In this document: positions 37,101-50,734 of the stretch, piece by piece
Layout of the letters: every line of letters begins with the position of its first letter
How positions within the stretch are numbered: position 1 is the stretch's first letter
Source of the DNA: Gavia stellata
Taxonomy: Eukaryota; Chordata; Aves; Gaviiformes; Gaviidae
DNA: 64,000 bases
NCBI RefSeq assembly: GCF_030936135.1
Contig: NC_082611.1
Location: 6,835,001-6,899,000, forward strand
Direction: 5' to 3'
Notes under the pieces: generated by a model
The model's input: only the letters and a program-made list of their open reading frames with translations
Told to the model about the DNA's origin: nothing
The model's database searches: none
Position numbers and translations under genes: made by a program

Positions 37101-40100
37101 CATCTGATAGAACGGTATTGAAGAAAACCATATTTTAAGAGTTCTGATTTTTGCTTTTTTAAAAATTTATTTTATACTGTATGTTGTCTTTTGGAATTGG
37201 TGGATTGACTATTCTGAATGTTAGTGTTCTGATTTTCTGTGGAGCCGAAAGGGGAAGGGAGGGGTAGCTTTTCTTGCATCTTGCCCATATTATGTCAAAG
37301 TCTTGTACAGAATCTGGGATCACCTGACTCATTGATTCAAATTCCCTCTCACGTGCCCTCACATCATGTAATGCTTTTCATAAATTAATCAAACTTCATC
37401 TTCAGACTGACTGTGCTTTTTCTAGATGCGGATGTGTTGTGCCTGCAGAGTTGGTATTTAGTGCTGTATCTCCTAAAACTGTTAAAAGGATGCAAAGTTA
37501 CAGCATCTCTTTAACATGTTACAGTGGTCTCAGATGACTATTTTTCTCATATCTTTCTACACAGCTGAGGGAAGACTGATTTCAGTTGCATCAGGTTCAG
37601 ACTGGTGCTGCTTTGTGCTGTTTGGATTTATTTTGTTTCTAGATATTCAGTAACACTATGCATTCAAGACATTTTTGTGTGATTTTCAAAAGCAGTTAAC
37701 AATTTCAGGGATTCTTTGATTATTTTTTTCTTCTTTTTTTTCTTTCTGTTTTTCCTAATATTAGATTTTCCTTGTCTGGAGAGTTGATACAGACTATTAT
37801 AGCAAAGAGTGTAAGCATCTGTGATAAACAGGTTCTTAAATCTCATAGTTGTCATCAGTCCAGCATTTTAGAAAGGCATATGGAATCCTTTCCTTAAATT
37901 AAACAATTTGTGAGAGACCAGAGAGAAAAGTTAAGTGAAGTAGTTAGATCAAAATTCTTACTCTCATTTCCCCTTTCCCCTACACTCCAGAAAAGGTTTT
38001 GTTTACTGATGATCATGCTCTTTAATTTTAAAGAAAATTACATAAAGCACAGGTCTTGGATAAGCAATGGTAACGAGTTATTGCAAGATGATGGGCTGCA
38101 GAAAGCACATTGTATATATAAATACCTGAAAGTTGTATGGCATTTCTGTAAATATTACTTTGTACATAGTTGCTGTTAAAAAAAAAAGTTTTGAGAAGTG
38201 TGCCATTTTTTCACCTGGGAGAGGACTTTTTATTTATTTAAAGTAACTAGTATGTTTAAATTTAGTCATTTCAGGCACAGTTCATAAGCCTGCACCAAAA
38301 TATCACCAGTAGGAAACTCATCAGGTAGTTTAGATTTGTAATTTGGTTTTAAATGTGCAATAGTTTGTTTCAGGTTGAGTAAATACTGTTTTCTTCATAC
38401 TATAGTAATCTGATCTTTCCTAGATTTCACTGTAATACCAGGACATTACTGAATATGATCATGTAGAAACAAATTATTTCATAGTATGTATGAACAGACA
38501 TTTGCTATTACTGTCTGTTTATTATTGTAAGCTGCTGAGCAAAGACACTTTCTTGATTTGTGATCTACAGTGGGTGATGAAAGGGCTTCTACCATAGCCT
38601 TGATCAAAACCCAAATTCCTATATTGGAAGGGAGGAAGGGAAAGGAGTGTATTCCTATAAAAACAAAATAAGCAACAACTATAATTGGGAAAGTGTATTC
38701 CTGTAACCCCAAGTAAGTTATTTATTCATGGCAAGAGTCAAGATGACACAGACCTAATATATCTGTAAGGTGCGTCTTCATGGAATTGCATTGCCAAGAG
38801 AATTATCCATTCCTTCAGTTCTGTGTTGTCTGAAATAGCCATCGTTGAAGGTGTGATTAATGAACATTGGCAGTCAATAGGGTATGAGTAATTGTGGCTA
38901 ATTCCAAAAGTGAAAAATAATGAGGAAAAAGGGCTATGTGCCATGTAGCACAATGGTGTGAGATTTCTTGCTAAGTGGTGTTTAGTGACTTGTTCTATGT
39001 AGAGGAGCCAATGTTTGCATCTTTCTTGAGAGAAGATATATTTGGTATTCTACAGGAAAGATGTCACTAAATGACATTTTTCCTTAGACTGGGACTAGCA
39101 GTCACTTGCAAATAATCAGCAGTTGCTGCAGACTCCACCCTCCAGTTCCTGTTTCAGTTGCAGGAATAGCTAGCTATCTATTTCAAATTCAGCTATCGTC
39201 TTGTGGCCTTTGTGTTTATAGGTCAAGTCTTTTGTGGCCAAAGGTTCCACTAGGAAACTAAGTATTTTGTGAGAAATATGAGTGGAATCATTGTTTTCAC
39301 TATTTTCTTTATTGCTTAGTAACTTTAGTAATTTTTTTTAAGTGTCTACGTTTAAAAATCCTTTAAAATTTGTTCATGTGCTAATTAATTCATAGAAGAC
39401 ATTTGAAAATAGGACAAAGCATCTTGTTCTGCAGAGTTCTGGTGCTTAAGCCAATAAGCCCAGAGGTGAAATGAGTTTGTTGACTTCAGAGATGCAGCAA
39501 GTGATGTTTTAATGAACTTGCACACTAATCTCTAGGAACTTTATAGCTTTCTCTGAACAAGTTAAGCAGTAACCTGTGCTAAACATGAATCAGATTTAAA
39601 ACCCAATTATTTTCTAGCAGAAATTAAAAACGATTGTTTTCAAGTATGTGGTGCTAATGTTTGTTTTCTTAGTGTAATTAATCTTCAAATGAACAAAGCA
39701 ACCAACATGCATCTTAAGATCTTGAAAGGCCAGTGGTTTCTGGAGGTGGGATAGATGGTGCACTAAATGCAAATCTGATGATAGCTAATCACACTCCCCA
39801 TAACGTAAGTTCTTCCTTTCTGAAAACTGAGGCTTCTGTCATTTTCATAAGCAATTCCTAAACTCTCTTGCAGAAACTGACTTTTTTTAAAGCCACAGCA
39901 TTTTGTCCTGGCCATCAAAATAGGCCTGCTAAATGTAAAGCGATCTAATGCAACTTTCAGTTAAATCTGAAGGTAGATATGAACGTACGTATATGTGCAC
40001 AGGCATTTTTGACTAAAGGCCCAATTATGTCTGTCCTGGGAAGGGTTGTCTGGGGTGGTCCTTGAAAGGCAGAATAGAGCATTACATTTTGCTTCTGTGA

Positions 40101-40500
40101 AGTTCTTTGAGATGAGCAATATAGTTACAGATTATTTCAGTTTTGATCAAGTACTGATGTAAACAGTAGATTACATTTATGAGACGAAAACTCACCACCG
40201 TGCTAGATTATATTAAGATTTACAAAAAGTTAATCGTGGAAGACATGCTAGAATACAGTGACGATAGTACTGTGTAGTTCTTCTAAGCAAAGTAATTTAT
40301 CTTAACATATTTGGATGAAAAAATCAGTATTTTCTGCATCTCCACATCAATACGTTGTAATGATTTTTTTCTCCGCTGTTATGGCAGCTTCATTATTTCA
40401 GTGGAAGTACCTTATATACACCGGCAAAGTAGCATCTCTGATAATCAGGTTACATCTAGAGTCTTCCTAACTTGATAAAATTTTCTTCTATATTGTCATT
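28167..40500 (+). other. C7orf50 intron, left part, AT-rich
   Basis: About 12 kb of AT-rich DNA without a recognisable exon on either strand. Only short frames, T and A runs (about 30,911-30,926, 32,411-32,429) and small CpG hints at about 33,198-33,215. I searched by eye for the KERKK-rich second C7orf50 exon and did not find it. Confidence 0.55.
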
Positions 40501-40763
40501 CATACATGTATAATACAAAATAAAGCTCCTTCAGTGCTCAGCTTTCAATAATCCTGTTCATAATTAAATATAAATCTGACTAAAACATATTCTTCTACAT
40601 TAAAGTCTTGTCATAGAAACATTTTGAATATAAACCTTCAATACTCAGTAAAGCAATACAACATATATACACACACAAATGCACTTTTTTCTGTTAGTAG
40701 CAAGCATTTTGTTCACTATTTGCACAACTTCACAGTCATATGTTTTATACAACCACTACTAAA

Positions 40764-41837
40764 TCAGACTTCTGATTGCTCATTACTGTCAGGAATGACA
40801 GACGTTAAGGCAGCCTGACAAAAGCGATGTAATGTTGACATTTTTGTTTTCTGTTCAATATACAGTCGCAGTTTGTCTCTGAAGGTTTCCCCTAGAAAAC
40901 TGTAAATTAAGGGGTTCAAACAGCTATTAGAAAAAGCTGCTAGGTTCACAATATGTCCTGTTAAAGGATAGTCGTGTCTGAAGGATGGGCTGCTTGAAGA
41001 GACAGGCTCGCTTTTCTTTTGAAGAAGCTGAACACTAATGAAGACATTTTCAGGTAGCCAGCAGATAAAGAAAACCAAGACAACAACAAAAATCATTCGA
41101 AGAGCCTTTTGTCGCCGCAGACGAAGACTCCTATGCTTGTGTGCTTTTATGAGAACTCGAACAATTAATGAGTAACAAAGACCGATGATCACAAAGGGGA
41201 TAATAAACCCCAAGGTTATTTCTAGCCACTGGATTTCTTTTACATCTGCAAAACAAAAATAGACCTCTCCGGTGTGCTGTAAATGCACAGCTGTAAATGG
41301 AACTAGTGCTGCAGAAATAGACGCCATCCATATGAGACCACAGCTTAATCTAGCATGTTGCATAGTGCGAAATATGTTGGACCTCATTACTTTTGCCAGT
41401 GCTATGTATCTGTCAAAACTCATCCATGTCAGAAAGAAAATGCTGCTATACATGTTGATCTGAAGGAACAAAGACATAAAGGTACAAATAATAGTGATAT
41501 CATAATACTTTTCATCAAGATTAAAAACCTCAATGAGAGAATCTGCAACTAAAATGAGATCAGCTACTGCAAGATTGATGAAGTAAAGGTCTGGAATAGT
41601 CATTTTTTCACGAAAGCTTATGTTGACAACCAGAATCAGAATGTTTCCTACAAAACCAATAGGAAAAAGAAATATTGTGTAAAGACATGATAAGAAAAGA
41701 CCAATAACATATTGTTGGTGTTCCGATTTATCAGCTAATCTAGAAGATATGCTTTCATTACACAAATGTGATCCATTTAGGTTAAAAGTTGTGCTGTTAC
41801 ATAGAACAGGTGATATTGAGGCAGAGTAAGTTTCCAT
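40764..41837 (-). CDS. GPER1: GPER1, G protein-coupled estrogen receptor 1, single coding exon
   Basis: Class A 7TM receptor that mediates rapid oestrogen signalling through cAMP and EGFR transactivation (known of the family). Start chosen at ATG 41,837: it has a strong Kozak context (ACCATGG) 11 bases after acceptor TTTTCTGCAG at 41,849, so the 12 residues open upstream are intron. The protein has 357 residues (human 375). Visible: N-glycosylation sites N14, N21, N27; [19 protein letters not shown] at TM1; NLAVADL in TM2; disulfide cysteines C118 and C195; D142-R143-Y144; CWLP at 259-262; NPLIY at 308-312; conserved tail ending [11 protein letters not shown]. Differences from mammals concentrate in the amino end and third outer loop. 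The stop falls where mammals have Arg, cutting the tail by five residues. Antisense inside the C7orf50 intron, as in human. Confidence 0.97.
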   Translation of the reverse strand: METYSASISPVLCNSTTFNLNGSHLCNESISSRLADKSEHQQYVIGLFLSCLYTIFLFPIGFVGNILILVVNISFREKMTIPDLYFINLAVADLILVADSLIEVFNLDEKYYDITIICTFMSLFLQINMYSSIFFLTWMSFDRYIALAKVMRSNIFRTMQHARLSCGLIWMASISAALVPFTAVHLQHTGEVYFCFADVKEIQWLEITLGFIIPFVIIGLCYSLIVRVLIKAHKHRSLRLRRQKALRMIFVVVLVFFICWLPENVFISVQLLQKKSEPVSSSSPSFRHDYPLTGHIVNLAAFSNSCLNPLIYSFLGETFRDKLRLYIEQKTKMSTLHRFCQAALTSVIPDSNEQSEV

Positions 41838-42376
41838 GGTTAAAATATCTGCAGAAAAGATATTAGTACTCACAGTTTGGTGGGAATGCCAAAAAAATCA
41901 GATTTTTGGTTGTTTGCAACTAAGTTCATAGCAAGCATTTTGTTTGGAATGGAAAAAAATGTACACTTTTGTATAGGAAAGTAAAGGTCTTTAGAAGTTG
42001 AATTAATTAGACTTAAAATAGACTGAAATACAAGAGTACAAATAGTAAATTTCTTACATGTTTTACAGGACACTATATACATTGCAAATGAGAGAATTTG
42101 CAGTTCCTGTATGCCTTAAGATCATGTAGGAATCTTTTTACCATTATGGTACTTGAATCTCTTTAATAAAAGCTTTTCATCAGCAGTGTTTCTTCATGCA
42201 GGTTGGAAGGTAGTAGAATTTTAGCTCCATTTGTTTTCTTTTAATAATCAATGAACATCCTTGGACCTGCAATTTGCAAATGGAAAACCATTAATTTCAC
42301 TCTCCAGCGTTGTACCATTTACCATATGCTTCTGCTAACTTAACATACACAGCCGAGGCTATAGGAAGCGTCATGT

Positions 42377-42406
42377 TATATATATATACACATACACACA
42401 CACACA
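42377..42406. repeat. (TA)n(CA)n microsatellite
   Basis: About six TA units run into a CA tract, broken once by a T. It lies 540 bp upstream of the GPER1 ATG, in the intron before its coding exon. Confidence 0.85.
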
Positions 42407-43630
42407 AAGGATCAGTTAAAAGATTTGAATTTGTTCTAGATGATGATATATTGTGTTATATATACTGTTATAATTTTGTGTACCCTTCAGGGATTCAGTA
42501 TTGGAAAATGTAGAAATACAGAAAATCAGATGAGTGAGTTTAGCCTACTGAAGAAAAACTTTATTTTTTTAATTTCTATATAAATATATATTTATTTCAT
42601 CACCAGCTTGTAAGGCTATTAAGTAGCAGATGCTGTGGCTGAGAAGGCAATGGAGATGAAAAGCAGTTGGTTCCTTCTGCTTTCAGGGGGAAGGAAAAGG
42701 CAAATTTTAGAAATGAAGGTAATACAAGCAGCATATTGATTTATACCAACATTATTACACTCAGTTTGCTTTTCTTTGTGATTAATTATGTTGCACTGAC
42801 TTCCGGATAGGAATGGAAAATACCAGTTATCTGATTTGTTTACTTATAAATGTTGAATGCTATGGACTTGAAGCATTCCTAGAAGTTTATTTAAAAGAAA
42901 AAAAAAACAAACAAAAGACACCCCAAACAAATAAAACAGCAAGAAAATTATAACCCAGGGTATTTTGTGTTAAATTTTAAATATTTTGAATTGCTTTAAT
43001 CTTCATCTTACTACCAAAACCTTGATTTTAATCACACTAAAACATATTAAAAAAAAGTTAAATTGTTTGGTAGTAGAATTCATGCCTATTTCCACATTTT
43101 AATGACTTAAATCCTGCTGATGTACAGTCTGGGAGAGGAAAAAGGAGCAGACCACTAATGGAGTAGGAGTGTTAGAATATTTTCAGTCAAATACAGCTCT
43201 GAGTCTGCTTAAATGTATTCCAGTTATTAGAAGTAGCTAGCAGACAATAAAGATACCTGTTCCAAAGCTTTTATTTCTTAACGAAATAGGCAGAAGTACA
43301 CAGTAGCTGTTGCTATGTTTTGAAACATTTTCATAATGCAAATCTTTATGCTAAAATATTGATACAAAATTACACTTATTTGAAGAAGGTTTGGTGTTTG
43401 TTTCAAGCAGCTATGGAAGTCAGACACGAACTGTTGTCTTTTATGTAACATCCTTTTATTTTTGAATCAGGCAGTAAACTTCTTTAAATACAATGAAAGG
43501 TAAGTTAACAGTCTGAGCAATTGATTTTAAAAGGTCTGTGGTCACATTTTAATTACATCTGAAAGGCCACCAAAAGCCAAGCAATTACAAGCATTACAGG
43601 TAACGTGTACTGTGAAACACTTTATTTTAC

Positions 43631-43800
43631 CTTAATTCCATTTCTCCAGAGCTGGTTTTCCTCCAGACAACAGAAGGCTGGTTCTTGCTCCGGTGCACGC
43701 TTGATGGATGTGTCAACTTCGACTGTCGTGTCAGTAAAAACTTGTATTTAGGTGTGCAAAGCCGCAGTGAATGCCACCTGTTGACGATTCAGCAGTAAAA
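43631..43800 (-). other. GPER1: Candidate 5' non-coding exon and promoter of GPER1
   Basis: An island of about six CpGs in 110 bp (43,695-43,790) stands out in AT-rich DNA 1.8 kb upstream of the GPER1 coding exon. On the minus strand a donor AAG|GTAAAA occurs at 43,631/43,630. The layout fits a short first exon spliced to the acceptor at 41,849. Transcript evidence would be needed to confirm it. Confidence 0.35.
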
Positions 43801-46800
43801 CAAACATATAAAAGTCTATTCTGTTTTAAAACGTCTTAAATAAAGGATAGTTTACAACAGCAAAATGCAGATCTTGCTGCATGTCCTTGGCAATAAAACA
43901 AGCTTTATAGATTCCCAGGGTTGTTCTAATTTGTGTGCAGTTGAAGTGCTGCTGAACAGCCTTATAAGGCTAGAATTAACCCTGTTTCTGCTGGTTTCTT
44001 TTTTACTAGAACTAGTCAAGCATCTTGTCTCTCATATTTGTCAGTTTTATTTTGCCTAATGTACATTTCACCCTCCTTTCTGCCTCTAGTATTTTTTTCA
44101 AATTATCTAGTCCATTCAAACCTACAGTTCAGATGATCAATAATTCAGAGATTTATTTGCAAATCGTAACTAAGCATATTTTACATAGATATAAAGCAAT
44201 AATTACTGTTATACGTGGTAGTTTTTAAAAGCCTCTGGGCAATCTAAAGAGAAATATTCGATTGAGGGAAATTAGCAGCTGAGAAGGGTCATTTGCTAAA
44301 CTGACAATATAAATTTCAGTTTTCCTACCTTCAAGTCGATCCCATTTTGCCTGTTCGTATTTTAATTGGCAGCTATACATCGTTGTCTTCACACTTCTTA
44401 GAATTGCTCAGCTCAAAATCACATGGATGAAGTAAGCTTATTTTGCAGAGAATGTGGAGCCTCAGTCTTGCATAAACCCACCAGTATTGCAGGTGGAGTT
44501 TTGCATTTCATCTGTAGGGGGGGAAAAGGGACTTGACATTTCCCGAAACACCACCTGCTGGTGGCCAGAATTCTTAGGACGGAAAGACAGTTAAAACCTT
44601 TCTTTCTCATAAAAGAGAAGTATTTTATTTGTGTAAGTTGCTTTTTATGATTATATTGATCTAATACCTGAATGTTAAGTGTCATTAACGGATATGCTGT
44701 ACATCGATGCAGCGTTCTGCTGCTACTGGAATAAGATGAATTCGGTCTCAGGATTTAGGATTTCAAGAAGCCAATGTTACAGTTTCAGAAGCGTGGAGTA
44801 AACAATTAATATGGTATCATAATGGATGTATTACATCTATTACAATGGTAAAATATTCTTAGATTATGAATGATCTCATTAGTAGAAAAGTGAAGCAAAA
44901 GTTCTTACACGAGTAGCTTTGGGAGTAAAGGCACTTTGCCTTCTAGTGCCATTGAGGCAAATACATTATTTGCTGATTTCTTGTAACATGCTGTGCATAC
45001 GAACACAGGATTTTGGCAGTGTTACTAAAAATGTTTTTTAAGATGCTCTTACATGATGGCTCTTCATAAATAGTTTTGGAATAAATTATTATTTAGCTTA
45101 AAAGAAAGCTTGTGCAAACTAGTGCTGGTAAAGATTTTCTGAACAGAAGAGTTCGACTGTGTGTGGAATGGCTTTCTGGAGTGTCTTTCCACAGGGTTAT
45201 TAGGACAGAGAGCATAAACTGTTTTGCTTTGAGAAGTGTACAAATATGATTGCGTTATAGGGCTGGAATAATTGTAATGTTAGAAAAATCTTGTGATACC
45301 AGCTTTGAAGGTCTTAATTGTTTGCTGTCCTAAAGAACAGGATTATAAAGAGTCTTTATTGTTGTTTGTTGATCATGTGGTTTTGCTATACTTAATTCTG
45401 TTGTTCAGAGCTTTCACTGATCTTGTAAGGGCCAGAAGGATTTTTTACTTTCCTTTATGCGTAATGTTAGCTTCAGGGTGTTAGTTGTTTGTAATTATGG
45501 GGGCCTGGATTTGATAATCAGCTGGTCAGTCTGTCCTTGTTTTTCTAGCCGTGAATATCAGCTGATTTGCTATTAAAATGTATAATTCTGTTATGAGTGC
45601 TAATTTTCTTGTTTGAATTCTTGATAAGAAATATATCACTTCACCATACTTCCAGAATGGTTAATAAATTCTTTTTTGAAAGACCCATGAAATAGCTGTT
45701 TTTCCTGCTAGTAGAACTATGAAGCATAACACGCCAAATCTAGTATTACTATATTGCATTATTATTTTGTAATTAGTGAGTTCTGCATTTCACTAAATAT
45801 TTTATGAGATGATCATGTGAATTCTCAGACTCCTGTTTCCTAAAACAGATGACAACATCTTCAGGCTTTTGTTTATGCAGTCAAATTATTGTTACTGATT
45901 AATCTGTCTTAATCTCCCTGTTCGTCACTTCCATATTCCATAAAATGCTTAAAACTAATTTTAGCAGCTGCTGAACATTGTACCCTTTCTCTTTCCCTGC
46001 CAGTTGCTGATACTCTATGGGACTTTATAGGGAGTGCCTTAATGATCCATATTTAGTCACAGCTGTGACAGTATTGAGTATTACAGTTCTGCCTGTCATA
46101 CCTTATCTTGATTGTTGCTGGGAACATGAGTGAAAGCAACTGGTGCGATAGCATTCATATAATGTCAGACCTCAATAATCCAGCATTTAAAGTTTTCCTA
46201 GCAGTTTATTTTTAAATCTGTAGTAGTCAACTTTTAAAACACTGTATATATCTCAATAAACTTGTCTAACACTATAAAGTCTTTAAGGAACACGTGTTAG
46301 TGTAATTGTCTATGATGTACTTAGGTGCACCGAGAGGCTTAAAGTGGGATATAACAGAAGATATTTTATGTAATTTAGCAGACTTCAACATACGTGCCTG
46401 CTATTGTGTTGCCAAAAGGTGACAGCTGAGGAGGAAGAAATTTGGAGGTGTGAGTATAGGAGAGAACAACGTAAGGTGTATCACAGCTCTTGAGCCACCG
46501 CTATACGGCAGCCTTTCCAGCGGGATGATAAGCAGGATAAGCCCTGTAGGATGTAAGAGCTGTTGGATTCTGTCAAAATTGCGGAAGTGCTTTGGGTATG
46601 AAGCTGTGAGTTCTTAGATCAGGGCCAGGGTATGTAAACCTGAAAAAAAGTAAGGTACTGTATTGCATGGAAGGGGGAGGAAGCATAAATTAAAATGATG
46701 TTGGAATGTTTACAGTGTAGTATAACCATATGCAGAAGAAATGAGATTTGAATAAGAATCTCTACTGAAATTATCTCCAGAGGAAATAGAGATGCTGTTG

Positions 46801-49800
46801 TAATGTTCATGGAGTTTTGCAAGTAGATTGATCTCCTTGTCCAAATTCTCTCTCATCTTTCTGTTAGCAGGGATCCTGACTCTGACCTTTTTCAACCACT
46901 GAATGACATCTGTCTGCATCCATTGCCCTGTTCTAGAGCACCCTCATACTTTATCCTGTCCCGCCTCAGTAATTTTACCTTTCTTACAAATAATCCAACT
47001 TAGTTTGAGTTGGAATTGTGTTCCGTGCCTGCAGAAAAGCTTGGATAAGAGTGTATTTTGTGTGTTTAGGCTTTTTAGTTGCCAGTAATTCTGAGAATGC
47101 ATTTTTCTTATTAAAAATAATTTTTTAAAAGTTCAGCCTTTTATTTTGCAGGGACACCACCTGTACTCATTCAAACTGTTCTGGTAAACACTCTTCATTT
47201 TTCTTAAAGTGTATGTTGCAAAACTCTTGGGGGATAATATAAAAATATTACAAAATTGGACCACAAAACATTGTATAGTGAAAGATAATTCATCATAGGA
47301 CTACAGGGTCTATCCAAATGCCATTAAAAAACAAAATTTGCAAATTTTCGATTGTTTTTTACTCTAGTAGTTGAGTCTGGCAGTTCTTTGCTGGACACTT
47401 GTACTATGGAAGTGAAATGCATTCTTTCATTCCAGCCAATTAGTGAATCAATTTGTCGTGCAACATATATGGTGTAAATGTTATATAGAGTACTTACTTT
47501 GGCTGAATTGCTTGAGCTTTCACCCTACCCCAAATCTTCTGCAACTGCCTCAAAATCAAGATAAATAATGCCGTAGCCTTTTTAAGGTCTGTAAGTTTGA
47601 AATTAGAATATAACTAAGGCCAGGCTTAGTAATATATGTAGGGGTGTAGCAGCTCAAGTTATGATTCAAGTGTGCAAATCCAGTCTCTGTTTAGCTCAGA
47701 TGTTGTTTTGCAATGGGATCCGATCAAATTTGAGCCAGCTGGTTCAGCAAAGATGAGTCCTTAGTCTCTACATGTTCTTTTCCAAAACGTATTATAAACT
47801 CAGAAATTCATGCTTAATCTTTAGCACCCTGCTCATTTCCATTTCTCTTCTTTTACTGATCGGAAGGGTTTTTTGAAAAGCAGGCTAAAGTCTTAGAAAG
47901 ATACGAAAATTACCAGTACGGAAGTAAAATATTCTTCTTTGAATTTTCCAGTATATCCCTTTAGTTAATTTTGACAGCATGCCTACAAAAATACATGCTC
48001 TATTTCTTCTGGAACATACTGTTCAAAACTAGGTGAAGCTTGCAAGAAGTAAGTGTTCAACAAAGCTGTTGCTGGTATGGGGGGAAAAAATACCTCCGAG
48101 CAGGGAGATTTTATTTTGTACTTAAAAATACAGTTCAAATTATTAGTCACTTAAAAAGTATTACTTTTACTCTTAGGCAAAGCTGCTTTTTTTCCCCTCG
48201 TATCAGACTATTTTAGAATGCCTTTTGGGGACTTTTGCAGTTCCTTCCCCTGTTGTGCATAGCGGTGTTTGCCCTCATACTCTAGCTGGATGAAAGATTT
48301 TTTTCTCTAGGACTGCATGTTCATTGTCCTGAATTTTAATGTAAGCTCTGAGTAACTTTATTAAGAATGATGTAACAAAACATTTCTGTATTGCTGTAAG
48401 TTATAACTATTTGAATTCTTGTTATGCATTTTTCAACCTCTTCTCTCCTGTTTACTTTTGTTTTCTCCTATTTGGTTACAAAGTCCTTTCATTGTATATA
48501 GAGGTTTCTTTATGACAATATAACCAGCCATCCAGAAAATACTGTTTTTTTCCCACGACAGTAGCCGTGAGCAGGGAAGAGACCAGAGTATGTTCATTCG
48601 CATCTCACGGATGACAGCCAGAAGCTATACCCAAAAGTACTCACAGATTTATACCTAGTAATTCATTCTTGACAAGACGTACTTGTTTCCAAATGCTAGA
48701 TCTGACAGTAGGCCACTACAGGTTTTATTTCTCTGAGACATTTGGTTATGGTTCTGCTTTAGCTGTGTACCTTGCTGAGAGTATCATGAAGCATCTTTCC
48801 ACCCATGTTGAACCTTCAGGTTCCTTACAGGTGTATTATTGTGCAGTTTCCAGGTCCCAGGCAACGTTAACTACCTAGAGCCAACATTTACTGACTGCGT
48901 TTTCTTTTAGGCACCTTTAACAGTAACTCAGGACTCAGAAACAACACAGTATTTATTCTTTCATCCTCAAATAGAAAATATATGGAAGAAGTGAATAAAG
49001 TAAAATCCTTTATGCATAATTCCCATACTAGAAAATAACCTACTTATCCATGGCACAGCTGAAACTGATATTCTGTCTGAATTGGCATAAACAGCTTGCC
49101 TCTTTTAACATACTCTTTCACTCAGTCTGTCAGGTTTTTGCTGACATACAGCTCTTACAACTCATCTCTTCAAACTTCCTTCTGCAGGGCTGATCTTCAG
49201 TCCATGTTGTTTAATCTCCTTCTTCTCAAGTGCAGAACAAAACCTCTGATGCCAGCTGAGAAGTCCTTTCACAAGTATAAAATTGACTCTTGTATTCAAA
49301 GAGGTGATTCTTATCTACGTACTTCCTTTCTGACCAGGTTCTATAATGGTCTGTTTATATGTAGTGTTCTTTAATTATCCATCTGTTCATGCTGGCAGCA
49401 GAACAAAATTAAACAGGAAAACAGGCTGTCATAATACAATGCAGATAGCTTACCAGTTGATTTTTACATCTTGCAGAAATGTTGGTCTTTATGGTCATAG
49501 TGAGACTAGGTATTGCCCTTTATTTGCATGTGATACAGTCATGGTCCATGAATTTCAGGACTTGGATGTCTAAGACTATCCATATATCTAGATACTAGAT
49601 CTGTATATTGTATTATTATTGGACAAATGTTTATTCTCCCATTTATGCGCTATGACTGTTGTGTGGAAGATGTTCCTCTTGATCGTTCCATGCCCACTTT
49701 TCTCTGTCTTAGGCAGTCCATGCTGATTTGCACCAGCTCTCCATGCAAATCTGGACCCCCTCAGGAAGACCTTCCAAAGCGTACAACTGCAAAAAAATCT

Positions 49801-50700
49801 ATCAGTTCTGTTAGCATCCGGGTGTCATGCAAAGGCACATATTTAAGCATCAAAGGGGCTTTTCTCAGAACCCTTCAGGTCACTTGAGCCTTCCTCATCA
49901 CATCATTGTATTTTTCTAACTTTGCAATCTAAGTCTATGTCTTTATCCAAAATCTAGTACAATTTTGTGCCTTCCCTGTTGTTTCCATTCTCTCCACCTC
50001 TATGAGAGGAAAAGCTGAAACTGAGGCCAAATGTGTAAGACGGCTCCTGGCCAAATTCGGTTACAGTAACAGTGTACTCAAAGCAAGCATTTAAAACTCT
50101 GCACCTACATCTCAGCCTGCATTGACTACTGATTCTGCAGGACTACACCTGAACTCTTGTACCACAGCCGTTTCATTCTCTGATTCAGATTTTTTTCCCC
50201 ATTTTGCACCATATGCTCATGAATTCTCACCTAAATATATAATGCTCCTATCTTGTCTCCAGCAGAGCCCCAATTTCAGTTTGGAACTGGGGCTCTGCTT
50301 TTGTTTGCCTTTTTAAAAACGCACCCCAGTAATACTGTTCTGGGCTGGCTTTTCTCTTTTTTTTTTTAGTTAGTGTATTATTGAATGTGACTCTTTCAAG
50401 GCATGCAACTTCATGCTTCTGAATGAACTCGTCAAGAGTGGCTTAAATCAATAATTGCTGTAAGTCTTAATGCACAGTTGAAGCTGAGAGTACATTAACA
50501 AAAAGCTTTCATTCTTGAACAAAGTTTTAATTAGCCATCCTGTTGATCTTTCCAGTTCAGTGCCTCAGAAAGGACCCAAAGCTTTTCTTTATGGACCAGC
50601 GTTTCCATTAATTTGAATTTTTTTGTGGCACAAGAATTCAGACAAAAACGTTCCGGGTTCCAATGGAAGTATAAGAGGAAAATGGAAAAAGGGAAGAAAT
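43801..50700 (+). other. C7orf50 intron between the two receptor genes
   Basis: AT-rich with no recognisable exon. Frames of fewer than about 95 codons only. One strong hairpin at 50,261-50,299 is listed separately. Confidence 0.55.
50261..50299. repeat. Perfect 12-bp inverted repeat forming a compact hairpin
   Basis: AGCAGAGCCCCA (50,261-50,272) pairs with TGGGGCTCTGCT (50,288-50,299). After one mismatch a further 5 bp can pair (one of them G-T), leaving a loop of three bases. At 39 bases it is shorter than typical pre-miRNAs. It is GC-rich in AT-rich surroundings. Confidence 0.8.
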
Positions 50701-50708
50701 GCTCAGTT

Positions 50709-50734
50709 TGTGTGTGTGTGTGTATATATATATA
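50709..50734. repeat. (GT)n(AT)n microsatellite
   Basis: About seven GT units followed by six AT units, 580 bp downstream of the orphan receptor stop. Confidence 0.85.

Noticed and set aside
40764-41873. GPER1 starting 12 codons upstream at 41,873
   Set aside because: A splice acceptor lies between that start and the Kozak ATG at 41,837, so those codons belong to the intron.
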